The notes below the pieces were generated by a model, which saw only the letters and a list, made by a program, of their open reading frames with translations, had not been told where the DNA came from and made no database searches. Below are positions 9,220 to 16,019 of a stretch of 64,000 bases of DNA, piece by piece. The position numbers and the translations under genes were made by a program. Position 1 is the first letter of the stretch. Each line of letters starts with the position of its first letter. Source of the stretch: Phenylobacterium soli. Lineage in GTDB: Bacteria; Pseudomonadota; Alphaproteobacteria; Caulobacterales; Caulobacteraceae. Where the stretch lies: NCBI RefSeq assembly GCF_003254475.1, contig NZ_QFYQ01000002.1, forward strand, positions 186,001-250,000. The letters run 5' to 3'.

Positions 9220-10755
9220 ATGGAAGAGGCTGACAGCCTGGGCTGGCTGAGGCGCGACGTGGTCGAGCGCCAGGCGGGGATCCGTCCCGCCGACCTCGCT
9301 CTGCACGAAATCGCCACCGGCCGCCGCTGGACCTATGCCGAGCTGGAGGCCGACATCCGCCGCGCCGCCGCCTGGCTGCGCGGCCTGAAGCTGGAGAGCG
9401 GCGCGCGGGTGGCGCTCCTGGCGCGCAACGGCTCGGCCCACGCCATCCTGTTCTACGCCTGCGCCCGGGCCGGGGCGATCTTTCAGCCGCTCAACTGGCG
9501 CCTCTCAGGTCCCGAGCTCGCCGTCCTGCTCGAAGACGCCCAGCCGCAGGTGCTGATCCACGCCGCCGAATTCGAGGACCAGGCCCGCACAGCGATGGCC
9601 GCCGGCCAGCCGCGGCATGTCCTCGAGACCGACGCCTTCGCCGGAGCGATCGCCGGCTGCGCGCCCGCGCCCTGCCCCGACATCGACGTCACCGCGCCGA
9701 TGATGCTGCTCTACACCTCCGGCACCACGGGCCGGCCGAAGGGTGTGATCGTGACGCCGAAGAGCGCCTTCTTCGGCGCGACCAACTTCACCTTCGTCGG
9801 CGAGCTGACCGCCGGGCACGCCCAGCTCTGCGACGTGCCCCTGTTCCACGTCGTCGGCCTGCTCGCCATCCTCCACGCCAGCCTGCTGGCCGGCGCCGCC
9901 GTCCACCTCAACGATCGCTTCAGCCCGGACGCGACCCTCGCCGCCCTCAACGATCCGGCGCTGCGCATCAGCCACTATTTCTGCGTGCCGCAGATGGCCC
10001 AGGCGCTCACCGACCATCCGCTGTTCGCCGCCGCCGACCTCGCCGGACTGAAGCTCTTCACCGGCGGCGCGCCGATGCCGGCGGGCCTGACCCTGGCCCT
10101 TCTCGACAAGCAGATCCGCGCCTCGAACGGCTACGGTATGAGCGAGAACGGCACGGTGCTCGGGGTGCCCCTCGACCTCGACACCGCCCGCCGCAAGGTC
10201 GGCTCGGCCGGCCTCGCCGCCCCGGCGATCGAGGTGCGCCTGGTGGGCGCCGACGGCCGCGACGTGGCGGAGGGCGAAACCGGCGAGATCTGGCTGCGCG
10301 GCCCGAGCATCACCCCCGGCTACTGGGGCCAGCCCGAGGCGAACGCCAAGGCCTTCTCGGATGGCTGGTTCCGCACCGGCGACGCCGCCCGCCGCGACAG
10401 CGACGGCTTCTACTTCATCGTCGACCGCTGGAAGGACATGTACATCACCGGCGGCGAGAACGTTTACCCGGCCGAGGTCGAGAACGTGCTGCTGCAGATC
10501 GAGGGCGTTGCGGAGGCTGCGGTGTTCGGCGTCGACGATCCGCGCTGGGGGGAGACCGGCTGCGCCTACCTCGTGCTGCGCCCGGGCGCCGAGCTCGACA
10601 CCGCGCGGGTCCTCGCCTGGTGCGACGAACGCCTCGCCCGCTACAAGCGGCCCCAGCACGTGCGCATCGTGCCGAGCCTGCCGCGCACGGCCTCGGGCAA
10701 GCTGCAGAAGGATGTGCTGCGGCGCGCGTTCGAGGCGCCGAAAACGCCCGCTTAG
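9220..10755 (+). CDS. fcs: Acyl-CoA synthetase, probable feruloyl-CoA synthetase
   Basis: A 511-residue AMP-forming ligase. Motifs in order: the phosphate loop YTSGTTGRPKG, the A5 motif NGYGMSENG, the hinge DGWFRTGD, and the C-terminal catalytic Lys in RTASGKLQKD. It would make the CoA thioester of a hydroxycinnamate. That substrate is inferred from ech, vdh and vanA nearby; the sequence alone only gives the acyl-CoA synthetase family, and fatty or other aryl acids are possible. It lies after the divergent gap with motif B sites and ends tail to tail with a MarR gene, sharing three bases (TTAG). Confidence 0.8.
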   Translation: MEEADSLGWLRRDVVERQAGIRPADLALHEIATGRRWTYAELEADIRRAAAWLRGLKLESGARVALLARNGSAHAILFYACARAGAIFQPLNWRLSGPELAVLLEDAQPQVLIHAAEFEDQARTAMAAGQPRHVLETDAFAGAIAGCAPAPCPDIDVTAPMMLLYTSGTTGRPKGVIVTPKSAFFGATNFTFVGELTAGHAQLCDVPLFHVVGLLAILHASLLAGAAVHLNDRFSPDATLAALNDPALRISHYFCVPQMAQALTDHPLFAAADLAGLKLFTGGAPMPAGLTLALLDKQIRASNGYGMSENGTVLGVPLDLDTARRKVGSAGLAAPAIEVRLVGADGRDVAEGETGEIWLRGPSITPGYWGQPEANAKAFSDGWFRTGDAARRDSDGFYFIVDRWKDMYITGGENVYPAEVENVLLQIEGVAEAAVFGVDDPRWGETGCAYLVLRPGAELDTARVLAWCDERLARYKRPQHVRIVPSLPRTASGKLQKDVLRRAFEAPKTPA

Positions 10756-11246
10756 GCGGGCTCGTTGATCCGGCGCAGGGCCTTCACCAGGGCCTTCAGC
10801 TCGGCGTCGGAGAAGCGCGAGGTGAACCGCTTCTCGTGCGCCGCGATTGCGGCCTTGGCCTTCTTCAGGACGTCGTCGCCCTTGTCCGTCAGGTAGAGCT
10901 CCTGGCGGCGGCGGTCTTCCTGCGAGCGGCGACGCTCGACGAGGTCGCGGTTCTCCAGCCGGTCGATCATGGCCATCATCGTGGCCCGGTCGGTGCCCAG
11001 GGTGTTGGCCAGGTCCACCTGCGAGACGCCCCTGTTGGTGTCGATCAGCTCGAGCGTCGCACACTGCTTCTGGGTCAGGTCGAGCTCGGCCAGGCTGGCG
11101 GTGAAGTCCCGGTACATCGCCACATGCGCCATGCGCAGGTGGAAGCCGAGGAGCGTGCGGAGATCGCCGAGGTCGAGCGAGCGGCCGGTGCTGGCGGCCG
11201 CGCCGCTGGGAAGGGTGTCCGTGTTCGACATGTCGCAGCGCAGCAT
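10752..11246 (-). CDS. MarR family transcriptional regulator
   Basis: A 164-residue MarR-type winged-helix protein. The core reads LTQKQCATLELIDTNRGVSQVDLANTLGTDRATMMAMIDRLENRDLVERRRSQEDRRRQELYLTD in pieces, with the typical wing DRRRQ. It sits between the CoA ligase and the CoA-transferase, and MarR proteins of ferulate clusters (FerR/FerC type) respond to hydroxycinnamoyl-CoA, so that is a fair guess for the ligand. Start is uncertain: ATG at 11246 or at 11231, neither with a clear ribosome site. An inverted repeat AACGT-GAA-ACGTT lies at 11262-11274, just upstream, and may be its own operator. Confidence 0.88.
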   Translation of the reverse strand: MLRCDMSNTDTLPSGAAASTGRSLDLGDLRTLLGFHLRMAHVAMYRDFTASLAELDLTQKQCATLELIDTNRGVSQVDLANTLGTDRATMMAMIDRLENRDLVERRRSQEDRRRQELYLTDKGDDVLKKAKAAIAAHEKRFTSRFSDAELKALVKALRRINEPA

Positions 11247-11261
11247 ATCTGCGTCGCGTCA

Positions 11262-11274
11262 AACGTGAAACGTT
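11262..11274. promoter_or_regulatory. Inverted repeat upstream of the MarR gene
   Basis: AACGT-GAA-ACGTT is a perfect 5-3-5 inverted repeat 16 bases before the longer MarR start. It does not belong to either repeated motif family and could be the MarR protein's own operator. Confidence 0.35.
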
Positions 11275-11351
11275 TGTTTGTGTCGCTCCCTAATCGCGCC
11301 TCACCGGCCCCCACCGCCTTCAGTCGGGGCAATCCGTTCGGACTCAAAATG

Positions 11352-11366
11352 ATTTGTCTTATAAAC
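11352..11366 (+). promoter_or_regulatory. Motif B operator-like site before the CoA-transferase
   Basis: ATTTGT-CTT-ATAAAC followed by TATTTTTGC. It ends 43 bases before the GTG start at 11410, in the gap divergent from the MarR gene. Confidence 0.55.
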
Positions 11367-11409
11367 TATTTTTGCCTACTGCTTGGGCGCAGTAACCAGG
11401 GAGTTGGGC

Positions 11410-12615
11410 GTGGGCAATCAGCGGCCTCTGACGGGCATAAGGGTGGTCGACCTGACCCACGTGATGGCGGGTCCGTTCTGCACCCATGTGCTGGGTATGC
11501 TGGGCGCCGAGGTGATCAAGGTGGAGCGCCGCGGCGAGGGTGACGTCTTCCGCCACTACGACCGCCGGCCCGAGTTCCGCGAGATGGCTCCCTCGTTCCA
11601 GGCGATCAACGTCGGCAAGCGGTCCATCGCCCTCGACCTGAAGCGTCCGGAGGCCATCGAGGTGGTCAAGGACCTCGTCCGCGACGCCGACGTCCTCGTC
11701 GAGAACTACCGTCCCGGCGTACTCGCCAAGCTCGGCCTCGGCTACGAGGCCCTGGCGGCGGCGAAGCCCAGCCTCATCTACTGCTCGCTCTCCGGCTTCG
11801 GCCAGGCCGGGCCGCTGCGCGACAACCCGGCCTACGACCACATCATCCAGGCGGTCTGCGGGGTCATGTCCCTGACCGGCGATCCGGACGGCCCGCCCTT
11901 CAAGGTCGGCTTCCCGATGGTCGACACCTTCACCGGCTATGCCGGGGCGCTCGCCTGCGTCTCGGCGGTCCTGCAGCAGGCCCGCTTCGGGGGCCCCGGC
12001 CAGCGCATCGACCTTTCCATGCTCGACGCCTCCCTGCTGCTGATGATTTCGATGGTCGGGCCCTATCTGATCGCCGGCGACGTGCCGCAGCGGGTCGGCA
12101 ACCGCGGCTTCAACGCCAGTCCCACGGCCGCCACCTTCGCCTGCGCCGACGGGCCGCTGCTGGTCGGGGCCAACACCCAGAAGCAGTTCGAGAACCTCTG
12201 CCGCGCCCTCGGCGCGCCGCAGCTCGCGGCCGACCCGCGCTTCGCCGATCCCGACACCCGCATCGACAATGCCGCCCCCCTGCTCGCCGCGCTGCGGCCG
12301 CTGTTCGCGGCGAGGTCGGCGGAGGAATGGGAACAGGTGCTCAACGCCGCCGACGTGCCGGCCGGGGCGGTCCGCACCGTGCCCCAGATCACCGACCACC
12401 CCCACGTCGCGCAGCGCGGGCTCTCGGCCGCCTTCGACCTGCCGGGGACCGACCGCACCGCCGCCACGCTCAATCTGGGGTTCGCCCTGGGCCGTCCGGA
12501 AGGCGACCGCGTGCCACCGCCCCCGCGGCTCGGAGAGCACACCGAGACGATCCTCGCCGAGCTCGGCTATTCCGCCGACCGGATCGCCGGCCTGAGAGAC
12601 GCCGGCGCGATCTGA
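11410..12615 (+). CDS. CaiB/BaiF class III CoA-transferase
   Basis: A 401-residue class III CoA-transferase. It opens with GIRVVDLTHVMAGPFCTHVLGMLGAEVIKVE (in pieces), and the catalytic Asp is in the segment GFPMVDTFTG. Such enzymes move CoA from one acid to another without ATP. GTG at 11410 follows CCAGGGAG and is preferred over the in-frame TTG at 11383. Placed beside the CoA ligase, it could recycle CoA between an acyl-CoA product and an incoming hydroxycinnamate; donor and acceptor are unknown. Confidence 0.85.
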   Translation: MGNQRPLTGIRVVDLTHVMAGPFCTHVLGMLGAEVIKVERRGEGDVFRHYDRRPEFREMAPSFQAINVGKRSIALDLKRPEAIEVVKDLVRDADVLVENYRPGVLAKLGLGYEALAAAKPSLIYCSLSGFGQAGPLRDNPAYDHIIQAVCGVMSLTGDPDGPPFKVGFPMVDTFTGYAGALACVSAVLQQARFGGPGQRIDLSMLDASLLLMISMVGPYLIAGDVPQRVGNRGFNASPTAATFACADGPLLVGANTQKQFENLCRALGAPQLAADPRFADPDTRIDNAAPLLAALRPLFAARSAEEWEQVLNAADVPAGAVRTVPQITDHPHVAQRGLSAAFDLPGTDRTAATLNLGFALGRPEGDRVPPPPRLGEHTETILAELGYSADRIAGLRDAGAI

Positions 12616-12622
12616 GGCCGCA

Positions 12623-13144
12623 TCACTCCGGGTCTGCGAAACAGACCGCGTAGACCTTGTCGAGGAGTTCGAAGAGGCGCGCCTGCTCGTCCTCGGTCAG
12701 AGCGGCGTGGATCGCCGCCTCGTTGGCAACGGCCGTCGCCCGCAGCCCCTTGAGCGCCTTCTTGCCGTCCGCGGTGATGTGCAGGGCGCTGCGCCGCCGG
12801 TCGTGCTTGGATCGCCGCCGCTCGGCCCAGCCCAGCCGCTCGAGGCTGTCGAGCATGGCCACCACCGTCGCCTTGTCGAAGCCCACCTCCCGCGACAGCG
12901 CCGTCTGCGACAGGCCCGGGTTGGCCGAGATCAGCGCCAGGGCGCTGAACACGCCGGGCCGCACGTCTTTGCGGTCGATCCGCTCGGCGAACGCGCGCGA
13001 CAGATGGTTCTGGATGCGCCGGATGCGGAAACCGATGACGTCCTTCAGGACGCCCAGGTCGATCTCGCCCGTGTCGGGATCCGGCTCCTGCGCCGGGCCG
13101 TCGGCCTTGGCCATGCGTGGCTTCCCCATCCTGCCCCCCGTCAT
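12623..13144 (-). CDS. MarR family transcriptional regulator
   Basis: A 173-residue winged-helix regulator: PGLSQTALSREVGFDKATVV is the recognition region and RRSKHDRRRSALHIT the wing. It differs clearly from the MarR protein at 10752. It lies 41 bases after vanA on the same strand, so it may be co-transcribed with vanA and the CocE-type hydrolase and control them. It has three possible ATG starts (13144, 13129, 13114); 13144 has GAGAGG nearby. It ends 7 bases from the CoA-transferase stop. Confidence 0.87.
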   Translation of the reverse strand: MTGGRMGKPRMAKADGPAQEPDPDTGEIDLGVLKDVIGFRIRRIQNHLSRAFAERIDRKDVRPGVFSALALISANPGLSQTALSREVGFDKATVVAMLDSLERLGWAERRRSKHDRRRSALHITADGKKALKGLRATAVANEAAIHAALTEDEQARLFELLDKVYAVCFADPE

Positions 13145-13185
13145 GACCTCTCGTTCAAGAGACTGGGGCGGGCGTCAACCCCTCG

Positions 13186-14199
13186 TCACCTCGAAGCCTG
13201 CACCGCAGCCTCGATCAGCCGCCGCGCGTGCGCGCCGCCGGCGTCGATACCCAGGGTGATGAGGCGCGCCCCCGGATTGCGGCGGATCGACTCCTGCTGG
13301 GCCTCCAGCACCACCGTGTCCTCGGCGAACACCTGGGCCTGGCTGGCCTTCATCCGTTCGCTGAGACCGAGGTCGCCGATGTCGAAGGCGCGGGCCATGC
13401 CCCAGTAGTACCAGCAGGCGTCCTCGGTCTCCGGCGTCATGCAGTTAACCACCACGCCCTGAACGCCCTGCGAGCGGTCGCCCTCCGGCGCGCCGGTCCC
13501 CGCCACCGCCACCCCGACCTCGATCATCACGTTGGCCGGCAGGCTGAAGTGGCAGATCTGCCAGCGGTCGACGGGGTCCGGCCGCTTCAGGAAGGTGCGC
13601 CAGAAGGGTGGCGCGTCGATGCCGCGCATCCAGCGCTCGACCACCACCTGCTCGCCCTCCAGCCGCGTCTCGATCGGCGACTCGACGATCTCCTTCTGGC
13701 CGATCGACGAGGGGTGGACGAAGGTCTCGTGGCTGAGGTCCATCAGGTTGTCGACAAGCAGCCGGTAGTCGCAGGCCACGTGGTAGCGGTCGCCGTCGAA
13801 GGTCCAGGCCGGATCCTCACAGAACCACAGGTCGGGAACCTTGGCGGGGTCCGCCAGGGCCGGTTCCCCGATCCACACCCAGACGAAGCGGTAGCGCTCG
13901 ACCACCGGATAGGCCCGGGCCGACAGCTTCTGGGCGCCCGGCTCGTGACCCGGCATCTCCAGGCACCGTCCGTCATCGCCGACCAGCAGGCCGTGATAGC
14001 TGCAGCGGATCCCATCGCCTTCCACCGCGCCCATCGAGAGCGGCAGCAGGCGGTGCGGGCAGGCGTCGTGCAGGGCGACCGCCGTGGCGTCGGCCCGCCG
14101 GTAGAGCACCACCTGTTCGCCGCAGATCGTCCGGGCGAGCGGCTTTCGGCCGACCTCCTTGTCCCAGGCCGCGACGTACCAGCGATTGCGGATGAACAT
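13186..14199 (-). CDS. vanA: Vanillate O-demethylase oxygenase subunit
   Basis: A 337-residue Rieske non-haem iron oxygenase, close to VanA length. The Rieske cluster ligands are C47-x-H49 (ACPHRLLPL) and C66-x2-H69 (CSYHG). The mononuclear iron site reads NLMDLSHETFVHP, giving H157 and H162 with the bridging D154. It demethylates vanillate, or a related methoxybenzoate, to protocatechuate and formaldehyde. It needs a VanB-type ferredoxin/flavin reductase, and none is found in this window. It follows the CocE-type hydrolase by 23 bases on the same strand and precedes a MarR gene. VanA is the best assignment, though other aromatic O-demethylases of the family look alike. Confidence 0.87.
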   Translation of the reverse strand: MFIRNRWYVAAWDKEVGRKPLARTICGEQVVLYRRADATAVALHDACPHRLLPLSMGAVEGDGIRCSYHGLLVGDDGRCLEMPGHEPGAQKLSARAYPVVERYRFVWVWIGEPALADPAKVPDLWFCEDPAWTFDGDRYHVACDYRLLVDNLMDLSHETFVHPSSIGQKEIVESPIETRLEGEQVVVERWMRGIDAPPFWRTFLKRPDPVDRWQICHFSLPANVMIEVGVAVAGTGAPEGDRSQGVQGVVVNCMTPETEDACWYYWGMARAFDIGDLGLSERMKASQAQVFAEDTVVLEAQQESIRRNPGARLITLGIDAGGAHARRLIEAAVQASR

Positions 14200-14222
14200 G
14201 GCTTGTCCTTCCCCTTGAGCCC

Positions 14223-15941
14223 TCAGCCCGCGCCGCCGACGAGCGGCAGCGAGACCGAAGAGGCGTGAGCGGCGTCTTCCAGGACGGTCAGGGTCGGCGC
14301 GGGCGAGACGCGCGGCGCGCCCCGCTGGCGATAGTCCGAGCCGGCCACGGTCACCTGAAGGCGATGGCCCTTCTTCACAACGTAGGAGCAGGCCAGGAAG
14401 TCGAACCGCACCCGCGCGGCCTCGCCCGGCTTCAGGGGTTCGGCGTCCTCGCCGTAGCTGCGCCGCCACGGCAGGCCGAGGTTGTTCCACGGCGCGTCGC
14501 CGAGCTTGCGCAGCGAGGCCCGCTGGCGGCCGTCGGTGATGACGGTCACGGTCCCGTCCGGCGCCACGTCCTCCAGATAGGCGAACACGTCGGCCTCGGG
14601 GGCGGTGGAGGTGATCCAGAGGTCGGCCAGCGGGTGGCCGGTGATCTCCTGGTCGTGCGTCAGCACCGGCCCTGCGAACGACTTCGCTCCCGTCGTCGGA
14701 TGGCAGGAGACCGCCAGGGCGAGCGAGATGGAGGACTCCGGATCCGGTGGGCAGGTCACGCCATAGTCGACCGTGAGGCTGTCGCCCTTGCCGTTCCCGG
14801 CCCTCGCTTCGAGCCGGCCGGCGCGCAGGTAGCGGGTGGCGGTGTTCTGCGCCGGGGATGGCCAGGCCCGCGTCGCCTGCCAGCTCCCGCCGTGCGGGCC
14901 TTCCATGCGGAAGTAGTGGAGCGGGGCGTCGTCCTCGATGCCGGTCGTCTCGCCCTTCAGGTAATGGTCGAAGAAGCGCAGCTGCTCGGACAGGATGTCG
15001 AAATCGCCGTAGCGGCAGTGCCGCCAGGGACCGATCAGCATCCGCGCCTGGCCCGGCAGGTTGGCCAGGGCGATCAGGCCCTGGGTGCGGAAGTCGTCGC
15101 TCCAGCCGCCCTGGATGTAGAGCGCGACGCCAGAGCGGCGGACCTGGTCGGCCACCCCGCCCATGGAAACCTCGGACCAGAAGCGGCTCATCACCAGCGG
15201 CGACCAGCTGTCGCGATAGGGCATGCTCTTCATCAGGTCGAAGAGGTTGGTGGAGGCCTGGTGCTCCTCCACCGCCTTACGCAGCTCGGCCTTGGTCTCG
15301 TCGCCCTCGACGGCCGGGGTGTTCATGTCCTCGGCGATCGAGCGGGTCGGTCCGGTGCCGAACTGGGCGATGATGCCGCCGCGGGTGTGGCCGTCGAAGC
15401 GGTCCCAGGCGAAGCAGCCGGCCCAGGCGGCCTTCAGGTGCGGCGGGCGCGCACTGATCGCGTGCATCACCGCCTCGCCGGTGTTGGAGCAGCCGAACAT
15501 GCCGACCTGGCCGTCCGACCAGGGCTGGGCCGCCGCCCATTCGGTGATCTCGTAGGAGTCGAAGGACTCCGTCATGTCCTCGTAGCCGCGGCGCGTGCCG
15601 AACGAGGCGCCGTTGCCGCGCCGCGCGGTCTGCACCACCACGTAGCCGTAGCGGGTCAGGGCGTTGATCCCCTTGGGCGTGCCGACTCCGGCCTTGTCGA
15701 TGGCCAGGCCCGCCTGCCAGACCACCGCCATCCGCCCCTCCGCCGCATGTCCGTTCACGGCCGGGCGGTGGACGGCGACGGCGATCTTCACCCCGTCGCG
15801 CATCGGCAGGTAGAACGAGCTGACGACCTCCTGGTCGTACTGCGGCGCCGGCTTGTAGGCCCCGAACTCCGCCGCGCCGGCCGCCCCGGCGAGCGACCAG
15901 GCCGCCGCCGCGACCATCAGGACCTTGGACCGTACGCTCAT
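14223..15941 (-). CDS. Secreted CocE/NonD family hydrolase (X-Pro dipeptidyl-peptidase fold)
   Basis: A 572-residue alpha/beta hydrolase with a signal peptide (cleavage near GAAGAAEF). The catalytic Ser is in GMFGCSNTGE at about residue 152. The C-terminal jelly-roll domain of the CocE/PepX group is seen from about residue 390 (HPLADLWITSTAPEADVFAYLEDV in pieces). Family members cleave acyl esters, including benzoyl esters, or X-Pro peptides. It lies between a TonB receptor (78 bases upstream) and vanA on one strand, so an esterase that frees an aromatic acid in the periplasm is plausible. Substrate not proven. Confidence 0.8.
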   Translation of the reverse strand: MSVRSKVLMVAAAAWSLAGAAGAAEFGAYKPAPQYDQEVVSSFYLPMRDGVKIAVAVHRPAVNGHAAEGRMAVVWQAGLAIDKAGVGTPKGINALTRYGYVVVQTARRGNGASFGTRRGYEDMTESFDSYEITEWAAAQPWSDGQVGMFGCSNTGEAVMHAISARPPHLKAAWAGCFAWDRFDGHTRGGIIAQFGTGPTRSIAEDMNTPAVEGDETKAELRKAVEEHQASTNLFDLMKSMPYRDSWSPLVMSRFWSEVSMGGVADQVRRSGVALYIQGGWSDDFRTQGLIALANLPGQARMLIGPWRHCRYGDFDILSEQLRFFDHYLKGETTGIEDDAPLHYFRMEGPHGGSWQATRAWPSPAQNTATRYLRAGRLEARAGNGKGDSLTVDYGVTCPPDPESSISLALAVSCHPTTGAKSFAGPVLTHDQEITGHPLADLWITSTAPEADVFAYLEDVAPDGTVTVITDGRQRASLRKLGDAPWNNLGLPWRRSYGEDAEPLKPGEAARVRFDFLACSYVVKKGHRLQVTVAGSDYRQRGAPRVSPAPTLTVLEDAAHASSVSLPLVGGAG

Positions 15942-16019
15942 ACTCGCCTCGCAAGAAGGAGGCGCCGACGCGAACGCCGACGCCCTTTTCAGTTCCGGGG
16001 AGGAAACTGGCTCAGAGGA

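Noticed and set aside
13186..14199. A vanB partner gene near vanA
   Set aside because: Genes on both sides were checked for a ferredoxin-type CxxxxCxxC motif with FMN/NAD domains; none is present.
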